NCBI RefSeq assembly: GCF_012641335.1
Contig: NZ_JABAID010000005.1
Location: forward strand, 62,001-126,000
Length of the DNA stretch: 64,000 nucleotides
Source: Novosphingobium sp. ERN07
GTDB taxonomy: Bacteria; Pseudomonadota; Alphaproteobacteria; Sphingomonadales; Sphingomonadaceae
Reading direction: 5' to 3'
Shown here: one piece after another, positions 17,652 through 26,757 of the stretch
Layout: each line of letters begins with the position of its first letter
Position numbering within the stretch: the stretch's first letter is position 1
Translations under genes and position numbers: made by a program
Notes under the pieces: generated by a model
The model's input: the letters and a program-made list of their open reading frames with translations, nothing else
Told to the model about the DNA's origin: nothing
Database searches by the model: none

Positions 17652-19046
17652 ATGTCGACAAGACCGCTTTATCTGGGGCCGCGCCTCAAACGCATCCGGC
17701 GCGAATTGGGGCTGACGCAGCAGGCGATGGCCGATGAACTGGGCATTTCCCCCAGCTACATCGCGCTGATCGAACGCAACCAGCGCCCGCTGACCGCCGA
17801 CCTGCTGCTGCGGCTGGCGCGGGCCTACAAGCTCGACATGGCCGATCTCGCCAGCGATGAGCGTGACGATTACGCAAGGCGGCTAGCCGATGCCCTGCGC
17901 GATCCGATCTTTGCGGATATCGATTTGCCCGCGCTCGAAGTGTCAGACGCTGCGGCCAGCTTTCCCGGCGTGACCGAGGCGCTGCTGCGGCTCTACGGCG
18001 CGTGGCAGCGTGAACAGCAGGCGCTGGCCGAACAGCGCAGTGCACTGCCCGGCCCCGGTGCCAGCGATCCGGTGGGAGAAGCGCGACGCTTTGTGGCGGC
18101 AAGGCGCAACTATTTCCCCGCCATCGATTCGAAAGCCGAGGAACTGGCAGGCGAAATCGATAAGGCAGGTGGCCCGGCGGAATGGCTGCGGCTGCGCGGG
18201 GTGCGCGTGCGTTTTCTGCCGCCAGACGTGATGATGGACGCGGTGCGCCGCTACGACCGGCACAACGAACAGTTGCTGGTGGACGATACGCTGCCGCCAT
18301 CGGGGCGTGCATGGCAACTGTTGCAGCACATTGCCTATACCGCGCTGCGAGGCGAAATCGCCACCGTGATCCGGGGGGAAAGCTTTGCCAGCAATACGGC
18401 GGCGCAACTGTTGCGGCGTGCGCTGGCGGGATATGCGGCGGCGGCGCTGGTCATGCCTTATGATCGCTTTGCCCGCGCGGTGGATGCGCGCCGATACGAT
18501 ATAGAGGCGCTTTCTGGGCAGTTCGGGGCAAGTTTCGAGCAGGTCGTCCACCGTCTCACCACGCTGAACCGCCCGGGGCAGGAACGTGTGCCGTTCTTCT
18601 TCATCCGCGTGGATGCAGCAGGCAATGTTTCGAAGCGGCTGGACGGCGCAGGGTTTCCCTTTGCCGCGCATGGTGGAGGGTGTCCGCTGTGGTCGGTGCA
18701 CGAATGCTTTCGCACCCCGGGCGAAATCGTGACGCAATGGCTGGAATTGCCCGATGGGCAGCGTTTCTTCTCGTTGGCGCGCACCGTAACGTCGGGCGGC
18801 GGCGGGTTCAACCGTCCCCGCACCACGCGGGCCATTGCGCTGGCCTGTGCGGCGGAACATGCGCCACGGCTGGTCTATGCAGCGGGTGTGGATGCGAAGG
18901 TGGCGGCGGCAACGCCCATCGGCGTAACCTGCCGCCTGTGCCACCGCGCGCAGTGCACCGCGCGGGCAGAGCCGCCGATCGGGCGCGAGATCCTGCCGGA
19001 CGACTATCGGCGCGGGGCCGAACCGTTCAGCTTTGCCGAATCCTGA
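17652..19046 (+). CDS. XRE-family regulator of short-chain fatty acyl/glyoxylate metabolism (ScfR/RamB-like)
   Basis: 464 residues from the ATG at 17652. N-terminal XRE helix-turn-helix (LKRIRRELGLTQQAMADELGISPSYIALIERNQRP), a central IrrE-like domain with a degenerate zinc-peptidase region, and the DUF2083 C-terminus with several Cys (GVTCRLCHRAQC). This architecture matches RamB and ScfR, regulators of aceA/aceB or methylcitrate genes. An upstream in-frame ATG at 17610 lies inside the operator and is unlikely. Its divergent position next to aceA strongly suggests that aceA is a target. Confidence 0.88.
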   Translation: MSTRPLYLGPRLKRIRRELGLTQQAMADELGISPSYIALIERNQRPLTADLLLRLARAYKLDMADLASDERDDYARRLADALRDPIFADIDLPALEVSDAAASFPGVTEALLRLYGAWQREQQALAEQRSALPGPGASDPVGEARRFVAARRNYFPAIDSKAEELAGEIDKAGGPAEWLRLRGVRVRFLPPDVMMDAVRRYDRHNEQLLVDDTLPPSGRAWQLLQHIAYTALRGEIATVIRGESFASNTAAQLLRRALAGYAAAALVMPYDRFARAVDARRYDIEALSGQFGASFEQVVHRLTTLNRPGQERVPFFFIRVDAAGNVSKRLDGAGFPFAAHGGGCPLWSVHECFRTPGEIVTQWLELPDGQRFFSLARTVTSGGGGFNRPRTTRAIALACAAEHAPRLVYAAGVDAKVAAATPIGVTCRLCHRAQCTARAEPPIGREILPDDYRRGAEPFSFAES

Positions 19047-19107
19047 TCGCGGCTTGCGGTGGGGGGTGTTGGGGGCTATCGGCGCGCTTCCTGCCGGAGC
19101 GCCCGGC

Positions 19108-19635
19108 TTGTTGAAGGCCCTGCCCTTGTCCAAGATCATTCCGCTTGCCGATGTCGATCCCGAACTGATCGAGCAATTGCTCGACACAGCGTTCGAACCG
19201 GCGCGGCGCGGGCGAACCGCCTATAAGGTCCGCGAAGGGATGGAATGCCTTGGCAACCTGTCGTTCGCGGCGCTGGATGACAATGACATGCTGGCCGGCA
19301 CGATTCAGAGCTGGCCGGTGGCGCTGACCGACGCCGAAGGGCGGATGCACCCGATGATCATGGTCGGCCCGGTGGCGGTGATGCCGCACCTGCAGGGCGA
19401 AGGTTTTGGCAAGGCGCTGATGACTGCCGTGCTCACCGCCATCGATCCCCGCGCGCCACTACCGCAAGTGTTGATCGGCGATCCTGAATATTACGAGCGC
19501 TTTTTCGGCTTCAGCAACACCCACACCGCCGGGTGGACGCTGCCGGGGCCGTATGAGCAGCACCGCCTGCTGTGCCGCACGGCGAATCCCGCCGTTCTGC
19601 CGCAAGAGGGCATGTTGGGGCCTTGGCGGCGCTGA
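19108..19635 (+). CDS. GNAT family N-acetyltransferase (YhbS-like)
   Basis: 175 residues from TTG 19108, which has GGAG eight bases upstream; the open frame extends further upstream to a TTG at 19033 that overlaps the regulator gene, and the true start is uncertain. The acetyl-CoA binding segment is VGPVAVMPHLQGEGFGKALM, typical of YhbS-like acetyltransferases. The substrate is unknown. It begins a run of co-directional genes (GNAT, DUF1285, NUDIX, tRNA nucleotidyltransferase) that look like one operon. Confidence 0.78.
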   Translation: MLKALPLSKIIPLADVDPELIEQLLDTAFEPARRGRTAYKVREGMECLGNLSFAALDDNDMLAGTIQSWPVALTDAEGRMHPMIMVGPVAVMPHLQGEGFGKALMTAVLTAIDPRAPLPQVLIGDPEYYERFFGFSNTHTAGWTLPGPYEQHRLLCRTANPAVLPQEGMLGPWRR

Positions 19636-19657
19636 TCCGATCTGGCATCGGCAACCG

Positions 19658-20227
19658 GTGCCCTACGTTCCGCCCCCCGAACTCGCATCGCTCAGCCTTG
19701 GCCAACTGGCCGAGCAGATGGCCGCGCGCAAGCTGCCCCCGCTCGATCAGTGGAACCCGCAGGAGGCGGGCGAGAGCGAGATGCGCATCGCCGCCGATGG
19801 GCGCTGGTTCCATCAGGGCGGCGAGATCAAGCGCCCTGCGATGGTGCGGGCATTCTCCTCGCTGCTAACGCGCGATGCGGATGGCCAACACTGGCTGGTG
19901 ACGCCGTTTCAGAAGCTGGCGATAGAGGTGGAGGACGCCGCGTTCATCGCCGTGGACATGCAGGTGAAGGCCGATGCGGCGGGCCAGCCTGCCCTCGCCT
20001 TCCGGCTCAACGCCGATGATCTGGTGCTGTGCGGGGCAGAGCATCCCTTGCGCGTGGGCGGAACAGCAGATGTGCCTGCGTTCTATCTTGCGGTGCGGCA
20101 CGGGCTGGAGGCGCGGCTCAATCGCAGCACTTATGGCCAGTTGATCGATCATGCGCTGGCGCTGGGCGGGGATGAGCTGGCGGTGGAAAGCATGGGCGCG
20201 CGATTTGCGCTGGTGCCAACGCCGTGA
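19658..20227 (+). CDS. DUF1285 family protein
   Basis: 189 residues from the GTG at 19658, beginning VPYVPPPELASLSL, which matches the usual N-terminus of this family in sphingomonads. The middle has the characteristic DGRWFHQGGEIKRPAMVRAFSSLL and the VTPFQKLAIEVEDAAF segment. DUF1285 proteins are two-domain beta-rich proteins of unknown function, commonly next to CoA-pyrophosphatase NUDIX and tRNA nucleotidyltransferase genes, as here. Its TGA overlaps the next gene's GTG by four bases. Confidence 0.83.
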   Translation: MPYVPPPELASLSLGQLAEQMAARKLPPLDQWNPQEAGESEMRIAADGRWFHQGGEIKRPAMVRAFSSLLTRDADGQHWLVTPFQKLAIEVEDAAFIAVDMQVKADAAGQPALAFRLNADDLVLCGAEHPLRVGGTADVPAFYLAVRHGLEARLNRSTYGQLIDHALALGGDELAVESMGARFALVPTP

Positions 20228-20826
20228 GCCTGCTGAACCGGCTGACCCGCCTTTATGAAGAAGGCCATCGCGAACCGCTGCAAGACCTCTACGAGGACTG
20301 GCGGCCCTTGCCCGAACACGGCCTGCGCCCTGCCGCCGTGCTGATTGCGGTGACGGACCGGGTGGGCCATGCCGATGGGCCGGGTGTGCTGGTCACGCAT
20401 CGCCCTTCGCACATGCGCGCGCATCCGGGGCAGGCGGCGTTTCCGGGCGGCAAGCTCGATCCGGGTGAAACGCCGGTGGAAGCAGCTCTGCGCGAGGCGA
20501 ACGAGGAGCTGGGCATCAGGCCCGAAGACGTGACCGTGATCGGCACGAGCGACCGGTTCCGCACTGGCACCGGGTATGACATCACGCCCGTGCTGGCAAT
20601 GGTCCCGCCCGATCTGCCTATCACTCCGAACCCGGCGGAAGTGGCAGGCTGGTTCGAACCGCCGCTGGGCTTCCTGCTCGATCCGGCGCAACATGTGTGG
20701 CAATCGGCGGAGTTTCAGGGGCGCAAAGGGCGCTACATCGAGATCATGTGGAACGAGCATCGCATATGGGGCGTGACGGCGGCGATCATATCGAACCTTT
20801 CCAAGCGGATGCGATGGCATGACTGA
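20224..20826 (+). CDS. NUDIX hydrolase, CoA pyrophosphatase type
   Basis: 200 residues. The Nudix box is complete in the segment GGKLDPGETPVEAALREANEELGI, and the preceding THRPSHMRAHPGQAAFPGG is the CoA-pyrophosphatase (NudL-like) signature. It would cleave CoA or oxidised CoA to phosphopantetheine and 3',5'-ADP. The GTG start overlaps the DUF1285 stop (GTGA), and its last 8 bases overlap the tRNA nucleotidyltransferase start, indicating tight translational coupling. Confidence 0.9.
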   Translation: MSLLNRLTRLYEEGHREPLQDLYEDWRPLPEHGLRPAAVLIAVTDRVGHADGPGVLVTHRPSHMRAHPGQAAFPGGKLDPGETPVEAALREANEELGIRPEDVTVIGTSDRFRTGTGYDITPVLAMVPPDLPITPNPAEVAGWFEPPLGFLLDPAQHVWQSAEFQGRKGRYIEIMWNEHRIWGVTAAIISNLSKRMRWHD

Positions 20827-21997
20827 ACGACTGCCCGCAGCGGCGTGGACCGCGCGCGATGATCTTGCAGCGCTGGTGCAAGCGCTCGACCCGCAGGTGC
20901 AAGGCAACTGCCGCTGGGTTGGCGGCGTGGTGCGCGATACCCTGCTGGGTTTTGCGCCCAAGGACGTGGACATGGCCACAACGCTGCTGCCCGATGAGAC
21001 GGCGGCACGGCTCAAAGCGGCGGGAATCAAGGCCGTTCCGACCGGCATCGCGCATGGCACGATCACGGCGGTGGTCAGCGGCGGCTCGGTGGAGATCACC
21101 ACATTGCGGCGCGACGTTTCCACCGATGGTCGGCACGCCACAGTCGCGTTCTCAACCGACTGGCAAGATGATGCGGCGCGGCGCGATTTCACAATCAACG
21201 CGCTCTATGCCGATCCACGCACGCTGGACCTGTTCGATTACCACGGCGGGCGCGATGATCTGGCAGCACGGCGGGTGCGCTTCATCGGCGATGCTCGCCA
21301 GCGCATCCGTGAGGATTACCTGCGCATCCTGCGCTACTTTCGCTTTCAGGCGCGGTTTGGCTCCACGCCTGCTGATGCCGAGGCGGAAGCTGCGGTCAGC
21401 GAACTGGCAGCGGGCATGAAGGGTCTTTCGCGTGAGCGGGTGGGCTGGGAACTGATGGCGTTGCTCACCCTTCCGGACCCTGCGCCAACGGTGCGGCGCA
21501 TGGCGGAACTGGGCGTGTTGGCGCAGGTCTTGCCCGAAGCCGTGGTGACCGGGTTAGAAGCGCTGACCGCGCACGAGCAATCGGCGGGCGTTGGCCCGGA
21601 TGCGCTGCGGCGGCTGGCCGCGCTGCTCCCCGCTGACACCGCTCTGGCCGAACAGGTCGCCGCGAGGCTGCGACTTTCGGTGGCACAGCGCAAACGGCTG
21701 GCCACGGCGGCGGCGCGCGATGACGCAGCGCTGGATGCCAGGGCGCTGGCCTATCGGCTGGGCATGGTAGAAGCGCAGGACCGGCTGTTGCTGGCGGGTG
21801 AAAGCGTGGGCGTGTTGGACGGGTGGGCCGTCCCAACTTTCCCACTAAAGGGCGGGGCTATCGTGGCGCGTGGGGTCACGGCAGGGCCGGAAGTGGCGCG
21901 AACCCTGCGGGCCGTGGAAAGCCGCTGGATCGCTGAGGGTTTTCCCGATGAAGTCCGCGTTGCTGAACTGCTCGACGCGGAGCTGGCGAAGGGCTGA
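20819..21997 (+). CDS. CCA tRNA nucleotidyltransferase / polynucleotide adenylyltransferase family
   Basis: 392 residues of the class II nucleotidyltransferase family. Visible motifs are the nucleotide-binding RWVGGVVRDTLLG, the metal-binding pair KDVDMAT, and the RRDFTINALYADP and RIREDYLRILRYFRF segments of the neck and body. In alphaproteobacteria the single member of this family usually adds or repairs the 3' CCA of tRNA. Last gene of the operon; it converges with the J-domain gene, three bases apart. Confidence 0.9.
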   Translation: MTERLPAAAWTARDDLAALVQALDPQVQGNCRWVGGVVRDTLLGFAPKDVDMATTLLPDETAARLKAAGIKAVPTGIAHGTITAVVSGGSVEITTLRRDVSTDGRHATVAFSTDWQDDAARRDFTINALYADPRTLDLFDYHGGRDDLAARRVRFIGDARQRIREDYLRILRYFRFQARFGSTPADAEAEAAVSELAAGMKGLSRERVGWELMALLTLPDPAPTVRRMAELGVLAQVLPEAVVTGLEALTAHEQSAGVGPDALRRLAALLPADTALAEQVAARLRLSVAQRKRLATAAARDDAALDARALAYRLGMVEAQDRLLLAGESVGVLDGWAVPTFPLKGGAIVARGVTAGPEVARTLRAVESRWIAEGFPDEVRVAELLDAELAKG

Positions 21998-22000
21998 TCC

Positions 22001-22534
22001 TTAGCCCTTCCATTCGCGGCGTTCTTCTGCCGCGCGCAACACTTCGTAGGACACCTGCAGTTTCTGGAACTGCTCCGCCGCCGCCTTGTCTCCGGGGCGG
22101 ACGTCGGGGTGGACTTCCTTGGCCTTGGTGCGCCACGCCTTCTTCACCGCATCGAAATCGGCATCGGGATCAAGGCCCAGCGTTTCCAGCGCGCGCAGTT
22201 CATCGCGGCTGCGGCTACCATCGCCCGCACCACCCCATGCCGTCCATGCCGACTGGCGGTAGCCGGATGTATCGCCGCGCTCGGCCTGTTCGCGCTCTTC
22301 GGCCTCTTCCTTGTCCAGCCCTTCGAAATAGTTCCAGCCCTGATTGTATTCGGCAGCGTGCTGCTGACAGAAGTACCAGCGATCAGGGCTGTTGGGCGAT
22401 TTGGGCGCAGGGCAATCGCCCTTTTCATTGCACCCGGCACGGTCGCACAGGCGCACCGGCGCAGCTTCGCGCGCGCTGCCGTAGCCGCGCCATCGGGGAA
22501 AACCCCAGTCAGAAGATCGAGTGTTGCGCGCCAT
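22001..22534 (-). CDS. C-terminal J-domain protein (DnaJ-like co-chaperone)
   Basis: 177 residues from the ATG at 22534 (beginning MARNTRSSDWGF; a TTG 36 bases upstream is open but unlikely). The J domain is at the C-terminus (about 115-177) with the HPD motif in EVHPDVRPGD. The N-terminal part contains Cys pairs in LCDRAGCNEKGDCPAPK and YFCQQHAAEY that may bind zinc. Such proteins are widespread in sphingomonads and are assumed to recruit DnaK to an unknown client. Preceded by the pal terminator, so separately transcribed. Confidence 0.85.
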   Translation of the reverse strand: MARNTRSSDWGFPRWRGYGSAREAAPVRLCDRAGCNEKGDCPAPKSPNSPDRWYFCQQHAAEYNQGWNYFEGLDKEEAEEREQAERGDTSGYRQSAWTAWGGAGDGSRSRDELRALETLGLDPDADFDAVKKAWRTKAKEVHPDVRPGDKAAAEQFQKLQVSYEVLRAAEERREWKG

Positions 22535-22593
22535 TCCTGCTGCAAAGCCAAACGTGGAGCCAAAGGTCAAGATGCACCCGCTAACGGGAAAGC

Positions 22594-22623
22594 AAAAAAG
22601 GCCCGGCGCAGCGTCCGGGCCTT
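22594..22623 (-). terminator. Rho-independent terminator of the tol-pal operon
   Basis: AAGGCCCGG (22598-22606) pairs with CCGGGCCTT (22615-22623); the minus-strand transcript continues into six T's. It closes the operon just after pal. Confidence 0.9.
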
Positions 22624-22642
22624 TCGCATCATGCCGATGAGA

Positions 22643-23152
22643 TCAGTTTACGGTTACGGTCACCGCACGGCGGTTGCGCGCCCATGATTCCTCGTCGGAA
22701 CCCAGCGCAATCGGGCGTTCCTTGCCATAGCTGACCACCGTTACGCGCGAAGGATCGATGCCAAGGCTGACCAGATAGTTCTTCGCCGCATTGGCGCGGC
22801 GTTCACCCAACGCAAGGTTGTAATCGCGGGTGCCGCGCTCGTCCGCGTGGCCTTCAATCGTCACAGCCTTGTTCGGATAGCGGCCCAGCCACTGCGCCTG
22901 GCTTTGCAGGATGCCCTGATCGGACGCATCGATGTTGTAGCGGTCCAGATCGAACAGCACCGTATCCGACATGACCGAGGCGAGGAAATCGGCCTGGCTG
23001 CCGGGCACAGGGCCGGTCGGCTGCGTCGGGCCTTGCGTGGTCTGCGTGTTGGTCGTGCCGGGTTCAGGCGGCAATTCCTTGGGCTTCGATGCGCAAGCGC
23101 CCAGCGCCAGCGTGGTGGCCGCGATTCCGGCGATCAGGAGCGAACGGTTCAT
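22643..23152 (-). CDS. pal: Peptidoglycan-associated lipoprotein Pal
   Basis: 169 residues. Lipobox LGAC near residues 17-20 marks an outer-membrane lipoprotein. A Thr/Pro/Gln-rich linker is followed by an OmpA-type peptidoglycan-binding domain (IEGHADERGTRDYNLALGERRA, with the diaminopimelate-binding Asp/Arg). It tethers the outer membrane to the wall and works with TolB and TolA during division. The ATG at 23152 has AAAGGAG upstream. It follows tolB with a gap of 89 bases. Confidence 0.96.
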   Translation of the reverse strand: MNRSLLIAGIAATTLALGACASKPKELPPEPGTTNTQTTQGPTQPTGPVPGSQADFLASVMSDTVLFDLDRYNIDASDQGILQSQAQWLGRYPNKAVTIEGHADERGTRDYNLALGERRANAAKNYLVSLGIDPSRVTVVSYGKERPIALGSDEESWARNRRAVTVTVN

Positions 23153-23241
23153 GGCATTCTCCTTTGGGAGGGACGGGAGAGATGGTGCGGGCATCGTGCG
23201 GTTTGCACGCGCGAATGACAAGAGGCGGTTTTCCAGGCGCT

Positions 23242-24615
23242 TCAAGGTAGGACCGGTCCCCATGCAGGGTCCGAACCATCGACCGGGGTGTTCAGCTTCC
23301 GTTCGTTGCGCCCGGTTAGGTCAACCTGCCAGATGCCGGTCTTGCCGCTGCCGCGTTCGGTGCGGAAGAACTGGATGATGCGGCCATTGGGCGACCATGT
23401 GGGCGCTTCATCCTGCCAGCTATCGGTCAGCGTGCGCATCCCCTTGCCATAGGGGTCGGTCACCGCAATCTTGAAGTTGCCCGCCATGTGCGTGAACGCG
23501 ATCTGGTCCCCACGTGGCGACCATTCGGGCGTGGCAGCGCGGCCCCCGAAAAAGCTGATGCGCTTCTGGTTCGATCCATCGGCGTTCATAACATAGAGCT
23601 GCTGCCCGCCCGACCGGTCGCTTTCGAACACGATCTTGCTGCCGTCGGGCGAATAGGAACCGCCAACGTCGATGCCGGGGCTGTCAGTCAACCGCGTAGA
23701 GGTGCCGCCAGTGGCGGGCACGCGATAGATGTCGGTATTGCCCGCCACCGCCATCGAATAGAGAATCCACTTCCCATCGGGCGACCAGCGCGGCGCAAAC
23801 GTGGGATTGGTGCTGGATGTCACGAGCGTCTGCTGCCCGGTGCCCACGTTATAAACGTAAATGCGCGGCGCGCCGTTCAGATAGCTGAGATAGACGATCT
23901 TGCTGTAATCGGGCGAATAGCGTGGGGTAAGCGCCGTCGCCTGCCCATTGGTGATGAAGCGGTGGTTCGCGCCATCCGAATCCATGATCGCCAGTTGCTT
24001 GCGGCGACGGTCCTTTGGCCCCGTCTCCGCGATATAGGCGATCTTGCTGTCAAAGAACGGGCTTTCGCCGGACAGCCGCGAATAGACCATGTCGGCGCAC
24101 TTGTGCGCGGCGCGGCGCCACTCCTCCGGCTTCACAACATAGCCTTGCCGCGCCAGTTCACTCCCCAGCGCCACGTCATAAAGATAGCAGCCGACCGTCA
24201 GCCGCCCATCGGGGTTCGCCTTCACGAAACCCTGCACCAGCATTTCCGCCGAACGCCCGCGCCATATGTCGAACGTGGGCGCGGAAACCTGCGGGAATGC
24301 CACAGCGGGCAACTGATCGGGGCCGAGCGGCTTGAACAGGCCATTGTTCTTCAGATCGTTGAACACCACCCGCGCCACGTTGCGCCCCAAGGCATCGGTC
24401 GTGCCGCCTTCCGCTGCCGTGGCCACGCTTTCGTTGGTGGGGAACGCCGGGATCGCGATGCCAAGATCCTGCCATTCGTTCTCGTCCGAAACAGAGCCGG
24501 TCAGCCCTTCATCAGCAGGTTGTGCCGCCGAATCCGGCAGAGCGACCTGCTGCGCGGCAACCAGCGCGGGAATCGAAACGAGGCCAGCGGCAAGGACCAG
24601 AAAACGCAACTTCAT
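23242..24615 (-). CDS. tolB: Tol-Pal system periplasmic protein TolB
   Basis: 457 residues: a Sec signal peptide ending near AAQQVA, the N-terminal TolB domain, and a beta-propeller with repeated SPDG motifs (YSPDYSKIVYLS, WSPDGKWILYS, YSPDGSKIVFESDRSGGQQLY). It binds Pal and the TolA C-terminus in the periplasm. The ATG overlaps the tolA stop (ATGA), and GGAAG precedes it. Confidence 0.96.
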   Translation of the reverse strand: MKLRFLVLAAGLVSIPALVAAQQVALPDSAAQPADEGLTGSVSDENEWQDLGIAIPAFPTNESVATAAEGGTTDALGRNVARVVFNDLKNNGLFKPLGPDQLPAVAFPQVSAPTFDIWRGRSAEMLVQGFVKANPDGRLTVGCYLYDVALGSELARQGYVVKPEEWRRAAHKCADMVYSRLSGESPFFDSKIAYIAETGPKDRRRKQLAIMDSDGANHRFITNGQATALTPRYSPDYSKIVYLSYLNGAPRIYVYNVGTGQQTLVTSSTNPTFAPRWSPDGKWILYSMAVAGNTDIYRVPATGGTSTRLTDSPGIDVGGSYSPDGSKIVFESDRSGGQQLYVMNADGSNQKRISFFGGRAATPEWSPRGDQIAFTHMAGNFKIAVTDPYGKGMRTLTDSWQDEAPTWSPNGRIIQFFRTERGSGKTGIWQVDLTGRNERKLNTPVDGSDPAWGPVLP

Positions 24616-25592
24616 TGGGACAACTTCCTGTCAAAGCGGAAGGCGGCGACGCGCTTCCAGCCAGCATAATACATGTCGGGCAGGTCGAACGGCGCAGCAA
24701 GCTGCACCGCACGGATCGCCTGCTCGGCGTGGCGCTTGGCCTGCGCCTCGTTCGCCGGGGTGATGCCCTGTTGATCGACAACGCGCGGACGGCCTGCAAG
24801 GGTTCCATCGGCGTTGAGATCCCACGCAAGGATCGTGATCAACTTGTCTGCGTCCACGCCCTGCGGCGCGGCCCAGTGCGGCTTGATCTGGCGCGAAATA
24901 GCCCCCGCCAGCGACGAACGTACATCCGGTCCGATCGTGGCCGCAGGCGGCGATTTGGCGGTGCCCGGCTTGGTCGCGCCGGGAATGCCTTTCAGAAAGT
25001 CCTGCCCGACCCGGCTACCGCCAGCAGGTGCATCGGGGCGACGGCGCGGGCTGGTATCGGCAGTCGCCGTCTTCGCCGGTGCGGCCTTCGCAGGCGTTGC
25101 CACTTTTGCAGGTGCAGGTTTGGGCGCAGGCTTGGCGGGAGCAGGCTTTGGTGGCGCAGGTTTGGCCGGTGCCGGTTTGGGAGGCGCCGGCTTGGGCGGC
25201 GCGGGCTTGGGCGGCGCGGGCTTCGGCGGAACCGGTTTGGGCTGCGGCTTGGGTGCTGGTTTGGGTAGCGCAGGCTGCGGTTTGGGCACGGGCGGCGGCG
25301 GCACGGGCTTTGGCGGTTCCGGCTTGGGCTGCGGCTCGACAACCGGCTCTGGCTGCGCCTCACCCAGTTCGGGCGCAACGTCTGGCGCAGCTTCTGCCAT
25401 CGGATCGGGCGAAGTCGATTGCTGCGACACCTCTTCAGAGAACGTCACTTCCATCCGCTCCGGCGGCGGCTTCACCGTCTTTCCCGGCGGAGAGAGCGTG
25501 AAGGCGACAAGCAGCGCGACATGGGCCGCAGCCGCAATGGCCAGCCCCGCGCCTTCCTGCTTCGTCAGCCCTCCTGCGGTCATGTCTCGCAT
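24612..25592 (-). CDS. tolA: TolA-like energy-transducing protein of the Tol-Pal system
   Basis: 326 residues from the ATG at 25592. A single membrane helix (about 18-35), then a long Pro-Lys-Ala stretch with many PPKPAP units (about 85-165), unlike the Ala/Lys helical domain II of E. coli TolA. The C-terminal domain (AISRQIKPHWAAPQGVDADK) is the TolA/TonB-like domain III. It couples the TolQ-TolR motor to TolB/Pal. The extended polyproline-type linker is typical of alphaproteobacteria. Start alternatives are TTG 25595 and ATG 25583. Confidence 0.9.
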   Translation of the reverse strand: MRDMTAGGLTKQEGAGLAIAAAAHVALLVAFTLSPPGKTVKPPPERMEVTFSEEVSQQSTSPDPMAEAAPDVAPELGEAQPEPVVEPQPKPEPPKPVPPPPVPKPQPALPKPAPKPQPKPVPPKPAPPKPAPPKPAPPKPAPAKPAPPKPAPAKPAPKPAPAKVATPAKAAPAKTATADTSPRRRPDAPAGGSRVGQDFLKGIPGATKPGTAKSPPAATIGPDVRSSLAGAISRQIKPHWAAPQGVDADKLITILAWDLNADGTLAGRPRVVDQQGITPANEAQAKRHAEQAIRAVQLAAPFDLPDMYYAGWKRVAAFRFDRKLSQ

Positions 25593-25602
25593 CAAATCAG
25601 GC

Positions 25603-26052
25603 CTATTGCGGCGCGGATGAACTGTTGGTGACCAGCGAGATCGACTTGAAGCCCGCCGCGTTCAATTCGCCCATCACCGCGGCCACGCGGCCCCAATCGA
25701 GCACACGATCCGCGCGTAGCGTAACGAGCGGCGGTTTCTCACCGCGCTGCAGCCCGGCCAAGCGGTCGGTCAATTCGCCCGGCGCAAGCTGTTCGTCATC
25801 GAGGAACACCGCGCCCTGTGCGTCGATGCTGACGGTGATCTGGTCCTGCTGCTGGTCCAACGGATCGGCCTTGCTGTCGGGCAAGTCCACCGGAACGCCT
25901 GCGGCCAGCATCGGCGCAGTAACCATGAAGATGATGAGCAGCACCAGCATCACGTCAACCAGCGGCGTGACGTTGATCTCGCTCATCGCGGCGCGGCCTC
26001 CCCGGCCTCTGCGCCCGCGCCCGCCTCCGCCGCCTCCAACAGACATCGCCAT
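25603..26052 (-). CDS. tolR: TolR, ExbD/TolR family motor protein
   Basis: 149 residues. One membrane helix (about 31-50) carries the essential Asp in TPLVDVMLVLLIIFMV; the rest is the periplasmic ExbD domain. A Gly/Arg-rich cytoplasmic tail (residues 5-20) precedes it, longer than in E. coli. TolR forms the proton-driven stator-rotor unit with TolQ. Its start follows the tolQ stop by three bases. Confidence 0.94.
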   Translation of the reverse strand: MAMSVGGGGGGRGRRGRGGRAAMSEINVTPLVDVMLVLLIIFMVTAPMLAAGVPVDLPDSKADPLDQQQDQITVSIDAQGAVFLDDEQLAPGELTDRLAGLQRGEKPPLVTLRADRVLDWGRVAAVMGELNAAGFKSISLVTNSSSAPQ

Positions 26053-26055
26053 GCC

Positions 26056-26757
26056 TCAGGCCTCCAGTTCGCGGCTGAGCGAGGCGTGGAACCGGTCAGC
26101 AAAGCGATAGAGCCGCGTTTCAAAGCGGTTTACGCGGTGCGAAAAGCGGTTGTAGGCGATCACCGCCGGAATCGCCGCGAACAGGCCGATCGCTGTGGCG
26201 AACAACGCTTCGGAAATGCCGGGGGCGACGACTGCAAGCGACGAATTCTGCTGCGCACCGATATTGAAAAAGCTGTCCATGATGCCCCAGACGGTGCCAA
26301 ACAGGCCCACGAACGGCGCAACCGAACCGACCGTGGCAAGGAAGTTCAAGCGGCTGGCCAAGGCATCGGTTTCCTGCACCACTGCGCCATCGAGCGCGGT
26401 GGTCAGCCGCTGGCGCGTGCCTTCGCGGTCAATCGTCTTGCCGTTGGTGGAGCGTCGCCATTCGGCCAGCGCGGCATTGGCCACGCGCATGGAGGGCAGA
26501 TCCTTGCCCTTCTGCTCTTTCTGAAACGCATCGATATCGCGCGTTTCCCAGAACGCGCGCTCATATTTATCGCAGGCGCGCTGGGTGCTGCCCATCTTCA
26601 GCGAAAAGCCGATGATGATGGTCCATGTCCACACGCTGGCCAGCACAAGGCCGACCATGACGCCCTGCACCACGTAATCGGCATCAAGGAACAACTGCAC
26701 GGGATTGAGCGAGGTCGGCGCGAAGGAAACGCCATTGGCGAGCATCGGAAGAATCAT
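26056..26757 (-). CDS. tolQ: TolQ, MotA/TolQ/ExbB proton channel
   Basis: 233 residues, three membrane helices: one near the N-terminus and two around 133-160 and 172-195, with the conserved segments VGSVAPFVGLFGTVWGIM and ISEALFATAIGLFAAIPAV. It forms the pentameric proton channel that drives TolA. The start ATG overlaps the ybgC stop (ATGA), consistent with one ybgC-tolQRAB-pal transcript. Confidence 0.95.
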   Translation of the reverse strand: MILPMLANGVSFAPTSLNPVQLFLDADYVVQGVMVGLVLASVWTWTIIIGFSLKMGSTQRACDKYERAFWETRDIDAFQKEQKGKDLPSMRVANAALAEWRRSTNGKTIDREGTRQRLTTALDGAVVQETDALASRLNFLATVGSVAPFVGLFGTVWGIMDSFFNIGAQQNSSLAVVAPGISEALFATAIGLFAAIPAVIAYNRFSHRVNRFETRLYRFADRFHASLSRELEA

